Origin: Stenotrophomonas maltophilia
Lineage (GTDB): Bacteria; Pseudomonadota; Gammaproteobacteria; Xanthomonadales; Xanthomonadaceae
Assembly (NCBI RefSeq): GCF_025642255.1
Contig: NZ_CP106759.1
Coordinates: 585,501-649,500, forward strand
Direction of reading: 5' to 3'
DNA length: 64,000 bases
The position numbers were made by a program, and so were the translations under genes. The notes beneath the pieces are model-generated. The model was not told where the DNA came from and ran no database searches. It saw nothing but the letters and a program-made list of their open reading frames with translations. Shown here piece by piece: positions 16,432 to 27,368 of this stretch. The first letter of the stretch is position 1. Each line of letters starts with the position of its first letter.

Positions 16432-18803
16432 GCATCCCGACCTCTCTGCGCTGGCTGCTGCTGCCGTTGCTGGTACTGCCAGTGGTGTCCGGCAATGGCG
16501 CTCCAGCACCCGTGCCGGCGCCTGCCACCGGTTCAACGCCGGATGCCCCGGCCGCGCAGGTTGCGGTACCGACCCCGACCACAGCGGCATCGGTGCCCGC
16601 GCCGCGCGGCGAACCGGCCTTGCCCGATACCTGGGCCGGCAGCGCTTGGCCCTGGCAACGGCACAGCACCTTCGCACAGCTTGGCCGCCGCCAGGACACG
16701 CTGCTGTCCGGCGTCCGCAACAGCACCACGTTCGAATTCCAGGTGCGCCGCGATCGCCTCGCGCGCGAAGCGGAACTGGATCTGAGCTTCACACCCTCGC
16801 CGTCGCTGTTGCCGACGCTGTCGCACCTGCGGGTCTATCTGAATGACGCGATGATGGGCGTGGTACCGATCAGCAACGACCAGCTGGGGCGCCCCGTGCA
16901 GGCCAAGCTGCCGCTGGACGCGCGCCTGATCGCTGATTTCAACCAGGTTCGCCTGGAATTCGTCGGCCATTACACCGATATCTGCGAAGAACCCACGCAC
17001 AGTTCGCTGTGGGTCAACCTCTCCAGCAACAGCACGCTGAGGCTGGGCGGCCAGCCGCTGGACATGCAGGATGATCTGGCCAATTTCCCTCTGCCCTTCT
17101 TCGATCCGCGCGACACCGCGCGGCTGGAACTGCCGGTGGTGTTTGCAGCGGCGCCCACGCTGGCGCAGCAGCGGGCTGCGGCGGTCATGGCGTCCTATTT
17201 CGGCAGCCTGGCGGGATGGTGGCGGCAGGCCCGTTTTCCGGTGAGCTTCGGCACGCTGCCCGAGCAGGGCCACGCGGTGGTGCTGGCGGTGAATGGCCGC
17301 TTCCCGCCGGTGATCGCCAACCACGCGCCTGTGCAGGGGCCGGTGATCGAGCTGATGGCCCTGCCCGAGGATCCGCAGCGCAAGCTGCTGCTGGTGCTGG
17401 GCCGCAACGACGATGACCTGCAGAAGGCCGTTTCGGCGATGGCGGCCGGCAATGTCCTGTTCCGCGGCCGCCAGGTCGCGATCGACGAAATGAAGCCGTT
17501 GGCGCCACGCAGGCCGTACGACGCGCCGAACTGGGTGCGTACCGATCGCGCGGTGCGCCTGGCCGAGCTGCTGGACTATCCGCAGCAGCTGCATGCCAAC
17601 GGGGTATCGCCGCAGCCGATCACGGTCAATCTCAACCTGCCACCGGACCTCTTCATCTGGCGCAACCAGGGCATTCCACTGAACCTGCGTTACCGCTACA
17701 CGCCGCCGTTTGGCAGTGATGAGTCGCGGCTGGGCGTGGCGATCAACGACCAGTTCATTTCAAGCTTCCCGCTGGTGCGCCGCAGCGGCAAGCAGGGCGT
17801 GGAGGAAATCCGCCTGCCTGTGCTCGCTGGCGATGCCGGCGCCGACGATGGCCGCCTGTTGATTCCGGCGCTGAAGCTGGGTGACCGCAACCAGCTGCGG
17901 TTCGACTTCAACTTTGCCAGCGTGATGGGCAGTGCCCAGCGCGACCACTGCCAGACCGTGCTGCCGCCGAACCTGCAGGCGGCCATCGAGGAGGATTCGA
18001 CCATCGACTTCTCCGGTTTCCATCACTACATGGGGTTGCCGGACCTGTCCGCGTTCGCGCTCAGCGGCTTCCCGTTCACACGCATGGCGGACCTGTCCGA
18101 GACCGTGGTGCTGGTGCCGCCGTCCGCCAGCGAGGCGCAGGTCAGCCTGCTGCTCAACCTGATCGGAGGCCTTGGCGTACAGAGTGGGTACCCGGCCTAC
18201 GGGTTGCGCCTGTCCGCGGACTGGAAACAGGCCAGTGCGCTGGATGCGGACCTGCTGGTTCTGGGCGCGTTGCCGGATGAGCTGCGCGGCAGCCAGCAGC
18301 TGTCACTGCTGATCGACGACCAACGCACCCGCCTGCTCAACGGCCAGTGGCCATCGCCGGAACTGGCGGTGCAGCAGGCCCGTCGCGGCAGCCGCGCGGG
18401 CGATCCTGCGGTCACCCGCGTGGCGGTCACCGCACAGGCGCCCTTCGCGGCCATCGTCGGCCTGCAGTCGCCCCGCCATGCACAACGCAGCATCGTCTCG
18501 CTGGCGGCCAGCCATCCGGCCGACTATCAGCTGCTCGATGATGCACTCAGCGACACCGGCAAGCGCGAAGCCATTGCGGGATCGGTGGCGATCCTGCGCA
18601 GTTCCGGCATCAACAGCCAGTTCGTGGGCGAACACTATTACGTGGGCGCGCTGCCGTGGTGGCTGCTGCTGTGGTACCACCTGGCCGATCATCCGGCATT
18701 GCTGGCCGTGCTGGCCACGCTGGTGGTGCTGATGGTCGCCTTCCTGCTCTGGCGTGCACTGCGCTGGGTCGCCGCGCGGCGCCTGGATGCGGGCAAGGAA
18801 TGA
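16428..18803 (+). CDS. bcsB: Cellulose synthase periplasmic subunit BcsB
   Basis: BcsB (791 residues) pairs with BcsA, guides the glucan through the periplasm and anchors with one C-terminal helix. A signal peptide is followed by a Pro/Ala/Thr-rich linker to about residue 65. The repeated carbohydrate-binding and flavodoxin-like domains follow, with IPLNLRYRYTPPFGSDESRLGV and LRFDFNFASVMGSAQRDHCQ. The anchor is the Trp/Leu-rich helix near residues 745-780 (LPWWLLLWYHLADHPALLAV onward), ending in basic residues. It overlaps both neighbours by four bases. Confidence 0.96.
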   Translation: MSIPTSLRWLLLPLLVLPVVSGNGAPAPVPAPATGSTPDAPAAQVAVPTPTTAASVPAPRGEPALPDTWAGSAWPWQRHSTFAQLGRRQDTLLSGVRNSTTFEFQVRRDRLAREAELDLSFTPSPSLLPTLSHLRVYLNDAMMGVVPISNDQLGRPVQAKLPLDARLIADFNQVRLEFVGHYTDICEEPTHSSLWVNLSSNSTLRLGGQPLDMQDDLANFPLPFFDPRDTARLELPVVFAAAPTLAQQRAAAVMASYFGSLAGWWRQARFPVSFGTLPEQGHAVVLAVNGRFPPVIANHAPVQGPVIELMALPEDPQRKLLLVLGRNDDDLQKAVSAMAAGNVLFRGRQVAIDEMKPLAPRRPYDAPNWVRTDRAVRLAELLDYPQQLHANGVSPQPITVNLNLPPDLFIWRNQGIPLNLRYRYTPPFGSDESRLGVAINDQFISSFPLVRRSGKQGVEEIRLPVLAGDAGADDGRLLIPALKLGDRNQLRFDFNFASVMGSAQRDHCQTVLPPNLQAAIEEDSTIDFSGFHHYMGLPDLSAFALSGFPFTRMADLSETVVLVPPSASEAQVSLLLNLIGGLGVQSGYPAYGLRLSADWKQASALDADLLVLGALPDELRGSQQLSLLIDDQRTRLLNGQWPSPELAVQQARRGSRAGDPAVTRVAVTAQAPFAAIVGLQSPRHAQRSIVSLAASHPADYQLLDDALSDTGKREAIAGSVAILRSSGINSQFVGEHYYVGALPWWLLLWYHLADHPALLAVLATLVVLMVAFLLWRALRWVAARRLDAGKE

Positions 18804-21800
18804 GCCGGACCTCGCCGCCGCTGCTGATGGCGTCCCGGCTGGTGCTGCTGGGTCTGGCCGGGACCGGCGCATGCGCGGCACAGGCGCTGCCGCAAATGCC
18901 CGGCGGTACTGCGGCCGAGCAGCGGCAGTGGTTGTTGCAGCAGGTACGCATCGGCGAGGCGACCGGGCGCCAGAGCCTGATCGAAGATGCGTTGGCACGG
19001 CTGCGCATGCTGGCACCGGATGATCGTGGCACCCTGCTGGCGATCCTGGAGGTGCAGTTGTCGCAGCAGAAGGTGGAGGATGCGACCGCGACGCTGCAAC
19101 GATTGCGGCAGGTCGGTGCGGGCAGTCGCGAACTCGCTGCGGGTGATCGCCTCTGGCAGGCCTACCAGGGCGATCTGCAGCAGGAGCTGCAGCAGGCACG
19201 CCTGTTCGCAGCCGGTGGCCGCAGTGCCGATGCGCTGGCGATCTACCGCCGCCTGTTCAATGACGCGCCTCCGGGGTTGCAGCTGGGGCTGGAGTACTGG
19301 CGTCTGCGTGGCGCGCAGGCGGATGGCCGCGCGCTGGCGATCCGGGAGCTGACCGCATTGGACCAGGCGTATCCAGGCAACACCGGGCTGCTGCAGACGC
19401 TGTCGCAGCTGCTGTTCGCGGCCGGTCGCGACGATGAAGCGCTCGACGCGCTGCGGCGCATGGGCCGCAACCCCGACGCCCGCGGGCTGGCTGCCGATGC
19501 CGAGTGGGCGTACCTGCAGGACCAGCCCGCCGATGAGCGCGGCGTGCGTCGCCTGCAGGAGTTCATCACCCGCAATCCCACCTTCAATGACATCGCCCTG
19601 GTGCGCGAGCGCTATGCCGAGCAGCACAGGCAGGTCAGTGATCCGGCTTGGCGGGCGGGTCTGCGTGGCCAGCAACTGCTTGAACGCGGGCGCGATGCCG
19701 AGGCCGAACGTGCCTTCCAGCAGGCGTTGCGGGCCTATCCGCGCGAAGCCGCCTTCCTGGGCGGATTGGGCATGGCGCAGATGCGACAGGGCCGTCGCGC
19801 GTCGGCGATCGGCCTGTTCGAACGCGCGATCCAGGCCACGCCCGTCGGCGAGAGCAGCGACAAATGGCGCGACCTCATTGCCAGTACGCGCTACTGGCTG
19901 CTGCTGGACCAGGCCGATGCCGCACTCGGTGCCGGTCGGCTGGACGAGGCGGATGCGTTGTACGCGCAGGCGCGGCGGCAGCAGCCACGCGAGGTCAACG
20001 CACGGCTGGGGCAGGTGGATGTTGCCGTGGCCCGTGGCGACGACGCCTCGGCCGAACGCCAGCTGCAGGCCGCGAGGCGGATGGCGCCGAACGATGCCAA
20101 CGTGATCCGCAGGTTGGTGCAGCTGTATGGGAGGACCGATCCGCAGCGTCTGGAGACCTTCATCGATGCGTTGCCGGCCGCGCAGCGCCGGTTGTACGCC
20201 GAGGATCTGCGTCAGCTGCGGATCAGTCGCCTGCGCGAACGACGTGAGCAGGCCTTGGCGACCGGCGATGCGGAGGCCGCCCTTGCGCTCGGGCATGAGC
20301 TGCGCGTGGAGCTGCCCGCCGATGCGTGGCTCGCCCGTGCCCTGGCCGTTGAGCTGCAGGCCGCGGGTCGGCCTGCCGAGGCCGATGCGGTGGTCGCGGA
20401 CATGGTGACGCGCAATGACAGCGCTGAAGCACGCTACGCGCAGGCGTTGTATCTGTCCGGCACCGATCGCCTGCCGCAGGCACTGGCAGTGCTGGACGCG
20501 GTGCCGCTGGCGGAATGGGATGACGATATCCGCGCACTGTCCGCACGGCTGCGCCGGCAGCAGCTCATCGATCATCTCTGGTCGCTGCGTGCGCAGGGAC
20601 GCGAGCCGGAAGCCATCGCTCTGTTGCAACAGCAACCGGCCAGTGCCGAGAACAACCTGCTGCTGGCCGACTGGGCGCGCCTGCGCGGCGACCACCCGCA
20701 GGCCCTGCAGTATTACCAGCGGGTACTTGCGGAGCAGCCGGACAACGTCGATGCACAGCTTGGCCAGGTGCAGGCCTGGATCGGTGCCGGCGATCTGGAC
20801 AACGCGCGGCGGCAGATGCGGCTGTCGCCCCCGGTGGTCGCCGAAGATGCGCTCGGCCAGCAGCGCCAGCTGGCCGGCATCTGGACCGACCTGCACGAGG
20901 ACGCCAAGGCATTGGCGATCCTGCGCGCGCTGCTGGCCCGCAGGGACGGTCCGGATCCACAGTCCTGGCGCGACGCGGCGCGACTGGTGCGCCGCGAGGA
21001 TCCGCAGCAGGCGCTGGACATGTACGCGCAGGCGATGGCCGACAACGGCCTGCTGGCCGCAACGCAGGCACAGCCGCGCGACAACCGCGCGCTGACCCTG
21101 GCCAGTCGCGAGACCGCGGGGGACGACTGGCTGCGGCGCAGCCTGCGCAGCGACGTGGAAACGCTGTACCAGCAGGAAAATCCCACGCTGACGGTGATGC
21201 AGGATACCGGTCGTCGCAGCGACGGAACGCCCGGCATTTCCCGCCTCGGGCGCGACACCCGCATCGCGCATCTGGATGCGCCGTTTGCAGGCGGGCTCGG
21301 CTGGGCGCGCATCGAACAGGTGCACTTCGACGCAGGGCGGTTCCGCACCGGCGCCGACGGCACTTACGACGAGGATTTCGGCAGCTGCGACCTGTCGCTG
21401 CTGCGTGCCGACGGCTCCCGGCTGCAGGCCCCGGGATGTACCCGCTTCGTGCATCAGCGGCGCAGTTCCGGCGCAGGGTTCGCGGCCGGCTGGCGCACGC
21501 TGGACGATCGCTGGAATGTCGACCTTGGCCATACGCCGTCCCACTATGTGATCGGCAACTGGCTGGGAGGCATCACCGCCAATGGCGATCTGGGCCGTCT
21601 CGGCTGGGGGGCGACGCTGTCGCGGCGGCCGATGACCAACTCCCTGCTGTCACAGGCCGGTGCCTACGATCCTCGCAGCGGCATTGCCTGGGGTGGGGTG
21701 ACCGCCAATGGCATCACCTTCAGCCTGGGCTTCGATGAGGGCGGACGCAATGGCGTCTGGTCGAACTGGAGCTGGCACCGGTTGACCGGTCACAACGTCG

Positions 21801-22381
21801 CGGACAACACGCGTGCGCGTGCGATGGTCGGCTGGTACCACAAGCTGATCCAGCGTACGGACATGCGCCTGGACGTCGGCACCACGGCCATGTACTGGCG
21901 TTACCAGAAGGATCTGGGCGGCTACTCGCTGGGCCAGGGCGGCTACTACAGCCCGCAGCGCTATGCCTCGTTGAGCCTGCCGGCCAGCTTTGCCTGGCGC
22001 AATGATCTGTGGTCGCTGCGGGTGGATGGGTCGGTCAGTGTTTCCAGCGCGCGTACGGCGTCGATCAGCCGCTTCCCGGACCAGGCGCTGATCGAGCGCG
22101 TGGTGGCACAGCTGGAGCCGCAGTACGGTGCTCTCGCGCTGGACGAGGCTGGCCTGTACACCGGCGACAGCCGCAGCACCGGCACCGGCTATCGGCTCTA
22201 CGCGGCCGTGGAGCGGCGGCTGGGCGATCACATCGTCCTGGGTGCGGCGGGAACCCTGCAGCGCAGCCGTGACTTCTCGCCGAACACATTCCAGCTCTAT
22301 CTGCGCTATACCTTCAAGCCCTGGCAGGGCAACCTGCCGCTGCCCGTGTCGCCACTGGTGCCCTATGGCGAGTTCCGCTGA
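18800..22381 (+). CDS. bcsC: Cellulose export outer-membrane protein BcsC
   Basis: BcsC (1193 residues) exports cellulose across the outer membrane. A signal peptide (about residues 1-30) is followed by some 700 residues of tetratricopeptide repeats that scaffold in the periplasm; segments such as GRDAEAERAFQQALRAYPRE and GDHPQALQYYQRVLAEQPD are clear TPR units. The last 340 residues form the BCSC_C beta-barrel, with many aromatic-alternating strands and an end near NTFQLYLRYTFKPW. The gene is collinear with bcsB (four-base overlap), and its last 17 bases overlap bcsZ. In E. coli bcsZ precedes bcsC; here the order is reversed. Confidence 0.96.
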   Translation: MSRTSPPLLMASRLVLLGLAGTGACAAQALPQMPGGTAAEQRQWLLQQVRIGEATGRQSLIEDALARLRMLAPDDRGTLLAILEVQLSQQKVEDATATLQRLRQVGAGSRELAAGDRLWQAYQGDLQQELQQARLFAAGGRSADALAIYRRLFNDAPPGLQLGLEYWRLRGAQADGRALAIRELTALDQAYPGNTGLLQTLSQLLFAAGRDDEALDALRRMGRNPDARGLAADAEWAYLQDQPADERGVRRLQEFITRNPTFNDIALVRERYAEQHRQVSDPAWRAGLRGQQLLERGRDAEAERAFQQALRAYPREAAFLGGLGMAQMRQGRRASAIGLFERAIQATPVGESSDKWRDLIASTRYWLLLDQADAALGAGRLDEADALYAQARRQQPREVNARLGQVDVAVARGDDASAERQLQAARRMAPNDANVIRRLVQLYGRTDPQRLETFIDALPAAQRRLYAEDLRQLRISRLRERREQALATGDAEAALALGHELRVELPADAWLARALAVELQAAGRPAEADAVVADMVTRNDSAEARYAQALYLSGTDRLPQALAVLDAVPLAEWDDDIRALSARLRRQQLIDHLWSLRAQGREPEAIALLQQQPASAENNLLLADWARLRGDHPQALQYYQRVLAEQPDNVDAQLGQVQAWIGAGDLDNARRQMRLSPPVVAEDALGQQRQLAGIWTDLHEDAKALAILRALLARRDGPDPQSWRDAARLVRREDPQQALDMYAQAMADNGLLAATQAQPRDNRALTLASRETAGDDWLRRSLRSDVETLYQQENPTLTVMQDTGRRSDGTPGISRLGRDTRIAHLDAPFAGGLGWARIEQVHFDAGRFRTGADGTYDEDFGSCDLSLLRADGSRLQAPGCTRFVHQRRSSGAGFAAGWRTLDDRWNVDLGHTPSHYVIGNWLGGITANGDLGRLGWGATLSRRPMTNSLLSQAGAYDPRSGIAWGGVTANGITFSLGFDEGGRNGVWSNWSWHRLTGHNVADNTRARAMVGWYHKLIQRTDMRLDVGTTAMYWRYQKDLGGYSLGQGGYYSPQRYASLSLPASFAWRNDLWSLRVDGSVSVSSARTASISRFPDQALIERVVAQLEPQYGALALDEAGLYTGDSRSTGTGYRLYAAVERRLGDHIVLGAAGTLQRSRDFSPNTFQLYLRYTFKPWQGNLPLPVSPLVPYGEFR

Positions 22382-23501
22382 CCCGCAACGCCGCCGACTG
22401 CTGCAGGCGACGGCCGCCTTGCCGTTGCTGGCCATGGGCGCAGGGCGTGCGCTCGCAGCGCCGCGCTGGCCGGCCTGGCAGGTGCTGCTGGACAGCAGCC
22501 TCAGCAACGACGGACGCATGATCGATCGCAGCCAGGACGACCAGCGCAGTACGTCGGAAGGGCAGTCGTATGCGTTGTTCTTCGCGCTGGTCGACAACGA
22601 TCAGGCGCTGTTTGATCGCGTTCTGGGCTGGACCCAGGACAACCTGGCCGGGGGCGACATGCGGCAGCGGTTGCCGGCCTGGCTGTGGGGCCGCGATGAC
22701 AAGGGCGGCTGGCGCGTACTGGACGACAATCCGGCGTCCGATTCCGATCTGTGGCTGGCCTACGCCCTGCTCGAAGCGGGGCGGCTCTGGCACCGTCCTG
22801 CGTTGCAGGCCATCGCCGGGGGCATGCTGGGGCAGGTGCGGGAAAGGGAAGTCGTGCAGCTGCCCGGTCTCGGCCCGATGCTGCTGCCGGGACCGCAGGG
22901 ATTCGTCGAAGGCGATGCGACCCGGGTCAATCCCAGCTATCTGCCGCTGCCGCTGCTGCGGCGCTTTGCCGCGGCCGATCGCAGTGGGCCCTGGGCGGAA
23001 CTGGCGGACAACGCGACCACGCTGCTGGAGCAGACCAGCCCGCATGGCTATGCACCGGACTGGGCGGCGTGGCAGCAGGGGCGCTTCGTGGTCGATCCGG
23101 TGAACGGAGCGGTGGGCGGCTACGATGCGATCCGCTGCTACACGTGGGCAGGCATGACGGCCCCGCGCGATCCGTTGTTCCGGCGGCAGCTGGCGGCGTT
23201 GTCCGGTCCGCTGCAGCGCCTGCGCAGCGGTGCGGCACTCTGGGAAAAGGTCGATACCCGCAGCGGGCAGGGGCAGGGCGAAGGAAACTATGGTTTCCGC
23301 GCGGCTGTACTGCCCTGTGTGCTGGCACAGCGCGAGCAGGGGCTGGCGAAGTCGCTGCTGGCCAGCCTGCCCAGCCCGGAACAGCAGCGTGCCGAGGCAC
23401 CGGCCTACTATTCGCAGATGCTGGCCCTGTTCGGCCGGGGCTGGGCCGAGGGCCGCTGGCGTTTCGGCGTGGATGGCCAGCTGCGACCGGCCTGGCGATG
23501 A
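22365..23501 (+). CDS. bcsZ: Periplasmic endo-1,4-beta-glucanase BcsZ (GH8)
   Basis: BcsZ (378 residues) is the family 8 cellulase of the bcs system, trimming nascent cellulose in the periplasm. Predicted catalytic residues are Glu65 in STSEGQSYAL (acid) and Asp254 in GGYDAIRCYTW (base); their spacing nearly equals that of E. coli BcsZ. SDSDLWLAYAL is the conserved substrate helix. The N-terminus DPQRRRLLQATAALPLLAMG contains a twin-arginine-like RRRxLQ stretch before a hydrophobic segment ending ALA, so Tat export is possible. The start at ATG 22365 lies inside bcsC and is needed for the full signal peptide. Confidence 0.93.
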   Translation: MASSADPQRRRLLQATAALPLLAMGAGRALAAPRWPAWQVLLDSSLSNDGRMIDRSQDDQRSTSEGQSYALFFALVDNDQALFDRVLGWTQDNLAGGDMRQRLPAWLWGRDDKGGWRVLDDNPASDSDLWLAYALLEAGRLWHRPALQAIAGGMLGQVREREVVQLPGLGPMLLPGPQGFVEGDATRVNPSYLPLPLLRRFAAADRSGPWAELADNATTLLEQTSPHGYAPDWAAWQQGRFVVDPVNGAVGGYDAIRCYTWAGMTAPRDPLFRRQLAALSGPLQRLRSGAALWEKVDTRSGQGQGEGNYGFRAAVLPCVLAQREQGLAKSLLASLPSPEQQRAEAPAYYSQMLALFGRGWAEGRWRFGVDGQLRPAWR

Positions 23502-23512
23502 GTACACCACCA

Positions 23513-23531
23513 GCCCGCCGTGACAGCGGGC
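23513..23531. terminator. Hairpin between convergent bcsZ and purine permease genes
   Basis: GCCCGC (23513-23518) and GCGGGC (23526-23531) flank a seven-base loop in the 41-base gap between two converging genes. It could act in both directions, but neither side has a clear T tract. Confidence 0.35.
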
Positions 23532-23542
23532 CCCTGCCCTGA

Positions 23543-24859
<1,317 letters not shown>

Positions 24860-24910
24860 GGGGCTTCTCGTGAAGGTGTCTCCCGGCAAGCGGGCGACCC
24901 ACAGAAGGAG

Positions 24911-24934
24911 AAAGGCCGCGCGAGCGCGGCCTTT
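24911..24934 (-). terminator. Intrinsic terminator of ettA
   Basis: A perfect 10-bp stem (AAAGGCCGCG/CGCGGCCTTT) with a four-base loop sits ten bases beyond the ettA stop on the reverse strand. A pyrimidine-rich run (TTTCTCCTTCTG) continues from the stem. It separates ettA from the purine permease gene. Confidence 0.8.
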
Positions 24935-24943
24935 CCTGTTGCG

Positions 24944-26608
24944 TTACTTCAGTGCCTTGAAGCGCAGGCGCTTCGGCGCAGCGTCATCGCCCATGCGGCG
25001 CTTCTTGTCTTCCTCGTACTCGCGGTAGTTGCCCTGGAAGAACTCCACGTGCGAGTCGCCTTCGAAAGCGATGATGTGCGTGGCGATGCGGTCCAGGAAC
25101 CAGCGGTCGTGCGAGATCACGAAGGTGTTGCCCGGGAACTCCAGCAGCGCGTCTTCCAGCGCACGCAGCGTTTCGATGTCCAGGTCGTTGGACGGTTCGT
25201 CGAGCAGCAGCACGTTGCCACCCTGCAGCAGGGTCTTGGCCATGTGCAGGCGGCCACGCTCACCACCGGACAGCGAGCCGACCATCTTCTGCTGGTCCTG
25301 GCCCTTGAAGTTGAAGCGTCCGATGTAGGCGCGCGACTGGATCTCGATGCCGTTGATGTTGAGGATGTCCAGGCCACCGGCGATTTCCTGGAAGACGTTG
25401 TGGTTGCCTTCCAGCTTGTCGCGGCTCTGGTCCACGTAGGACAGCTGCACGGTCGGGCCGATCACGATCTCGCCCGAATCCGGCTTCTCCTGGCCGGTGA
25501 TCATCTTGAACAGCGTCGACTTGCCGGCGCCGTTCGGGCCGATGATGCCGACGATCGCGCCCGGCGGAATCAGCATCGACAGGTTGTCGATCAGCAGGCG
25601 GTCGCCGAACTTCTTGGACACGTTCTTGAACTCCATCACCATGTTGCCCAGGCGCTCGCCCGGCGGGATGAAGATTTCGTTGGTCTCGTTGCGCTTCTGG
25701 TAATCCTGCGACTGCAGCTCTTCCAGGCGGGCCAGACGGGCCTTGCCCTTGGAACGGCCGCCCTTGGCGTTCTGGCGCGACCACTCCAGTTCCTTCTGGA
25801 TCGCCTTCTGGCGGGCCTTTTCCTGGTTTTCTTCCTGCTTCAGGCGCTCATCCTTCTGCACCAGCCATTCGGTGTAGTTGCCCTTCCACGGAATGCCGCG
25901 GCCGCGGTCCAGTTCCAGGATCCACTCGGCGGCGTTGTCCAGGAAGTAGCGATCGTGGGTAACGGCCACCACGGTGCCGGTGTAGCGCGCCAGGAACTGT
26001 TCCAGCCATTCCACCGACTCGGCGTCGAGGTGGTTGGTCGGTTCGTCCAGCAGCAGCATGTCCGGCTTCTGCAGCAGCAGGCGGCACAGCGCGACGCGGC
26101 GCTTTTCACCGCCGGACAGGTTGGCGATCTTGGCATCCCACGGCGGCAGGCGCAGCGCATCGGCAGCCACGTCCAGCTGGTTTTCCAGGGTGTGCGCGTC
26201 GCCGGCGGCCAGGATCGCCTCCAGGCGCTCCTGTTCCTTGGCCAGGGCGTCGAAGTCGGCGCCTTCCTCGGCGTAGGCGGCGTACACCGCCTCCAGCGCA
26301 GCCTGGGCCTGCAGCACTTCGCCCACGCCTTCCTCGACCGACTCGCGCACGGTCTTGTTCGGGTCCAGTTCCGGTTCCTGCGCCAGGTAGCCGACCTTGA
26401 TGCCCGGCTGCGGGCGTGCCTCGCCCTCGAAGTCGGTATCCACGCCGGCCATGATCTTCAGCACGGTCGACTTGCCGGCGCCGTTCAGGCCCAGCAGGCC
26501 GATCTTCGCGCCCGGGAAGAAGGACAGCGAGATGTCCTTGATGATCTGCCGCTTGGGCGGGACCACCTTGGACACGCGGTTCATGGTGTAGATGTATTGC
26601 GAGGACAT
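24944..26608 (-). CDS. ettA: Energy-dependent translational throttle protein EttA (ABC-F)
   Basis: EttA (554 residues) is a ribosome-associated ABC-F ATPase that gates the first elongation steps according to ATP/ADP level. Domain 1 has GLNGAGKST, LSGGEKRRVALCRLLL and LLLDEPTNHLDAESVEWLEQ. A basic P-site interaction arm (KQEENQEKARQKAIQKELEW) follows. Domain 2 has GPNGAGKST, LSGGERGRLHMAKTL and LLLDEPSNDLDIETLRALED. The C-terminal extension runs NYREYEEDKKRRMG. There is no membrane domain, as expected. The start MSSQYIYTMNRVSK has GGAG upstream; a further upstream in-frame ATG is not conserved. Confidence 0.97.
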   Translation of the reverse strand: MSSQYIYTMNRVSKVVPPKRQIIKDISLSFFPGAKIGLLGLNGAGKSTVLKIMAGVDTDFEGEARPQPGIKVGYLAQEPELDPNKTVRESVEEGVGEVLQAQAALEAVYAAYAEEGADFDALAKEQERLEAILAAGDAHTLENQLDVAADALRLPPWDAKIANLSGGEKRRVALCRLLLQKPDMLLLDEPTNHLDAESVEWLEQFLARYTGTVVAVTHDRYFLDNAAEWILELDRGRGIPWKGNYTEWLVQKDERLKQEENQEKARQKAIQKELEWSRQNAKGGRSKGKARLARLEELQSQDYQKRNETNEIFIPPGERLGNMVMEFKNVSKKFGDRLLIDNLSMLIPPGAIVGIIGPNGAGKSTLFKMITGQEKPDSGEIVIGPTVQLSYVDQSRDKLEGNHNVFQEIAGGLDILNINGIEIQSRAYIGRFNFKGQDQQKMVGSLSGGERGRLHMAKTLLQGGNVLLLDEPSNDLDIETLRALEDALLEFPGNTFVISHDRWFLDRIATHIIAFEGDSHVEFFQGNYREYEEDKKRRMGDDAAPKRLRFKALK

Positions 26609-26788
26609 GAGGTCTCCGTAGGCGCGACCCTGCGCCCGACCGTCACGGGAGGTTTCCCGGTGCGGCAGCGGGCACAGACTTGAATGGAATACCGCCAATT
26701 ATAGCCGGAACCGGTTACCCGCCGCGCCACGGGGAGCCGGCCGGGCTGGCCGCGGCCTGAATCGCCGTCACAGTCCTGAAGCGGGAAG

Positions 26789-26806
26789 CGTTTCCAGCCG
26801 GAAACG
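26789..26806. other. Inverted repeat upstream of the RcnB-like gene
   Basis: CGTTTCC (26789-26795) and GGAAACG (26800-26806) form a short inverted repeat about 55 bases before the RcnB-like start, in the gap between the divergent ettA and this gene. It may be an operator; nothing further identifies its protein. Confidence 0.3.
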
Positions 26807-26859
26807 GTTCAGATCCGGTGCGCAATATGGGGTCACCACCACCCAAGCAGAGGTCTGAC

Positions 26860-27339
26860 ATGCGCATCAATCGAGTAATGGCCGGAGCCGTGGCCTCTGT
26901 GCTGGCGCTCGGCGCGGTTGCCCCGGCATTTGCCGACGACGACCACCGCGGCCGCGGTCACGACCGCCGCGAGTGGCGGGAGGATCGTCGCGAGTGGCGA
27001 CAGGACCGTCGTGACTGGGAGCGCGACCGCCGTGAGGCCCGGCGCGATTACCGGCAGGACCGCCGCGAGTGGCACCGTGACCATGACCGCTACTACCGCC
27101 CGGCACCGCCGCCGCGTGTGGTCTACCGCCCTGCCTACGGCCCCGGCTATGGCTGGAAGGTGGGGCACCGCTACCGCGACTACTATCGCGGCCCGATCTA
27201 CGTGGTGAACGACTATCCGCGCTACCACCTGCGCCGTCCGCCGCATGGCCACCACTGGATCCGCGATGACCGCGGCAACATGCTGCTGGTGGCCATCGCC
27301 ACCGGCGTGATCGCCCAGTACGTGCTCAGCAGCCGCTGA
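26860..27339 (+). CDS. RcnB-family periplasmic protein
   Basis: A 159-residue exported protein. A signal peptide ([20 protein letters not shown], cleavage near AFA-DD) leads into some 45 residues of repeated Asp-Arg-Arg-Glu-Trp units, a highly charged helix. A Pro/Tyr-rich stretch follows, then the RcnB domain end [21 protein letters not shown]. coli RcnB tunes nickel/cobalt efflux, but most family members with this Arg/Asp repeat have no tested function and no metal-efflux gene lies nearby. AGAGG at 26849-26853 supports the ATG at 26860 over the in-frame ATG at 26818. Confidence 0.75.
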   Translation: MRINRVMAGAVASVLALGAVAPAFADDDHRGRGHDRREWREDRREWRQDRRDWERDRREARRDYRQDRREWHRDHDRYYRPAPPPRVVYRPAYGPGYGWKVGHRYRDYYRGPIYVVNDYPRYHLRRPPHGHHWIRDDRGNMLLVAIATGVIAQYVLSSR

Positions 27340-27368
27340 GGACCCCGCAACATCACTCGGAACCATAC

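Noticed and set aside
18689..21544. 951-codon open frame antisense to bcsC (and similar long frames antisense to bcsA, bcsG and pncB)
   Set aside because: Long antisense frames are expected in high-GC genes; composition is low-complexity Arg/Gln/Ala and no domain is recognisable.
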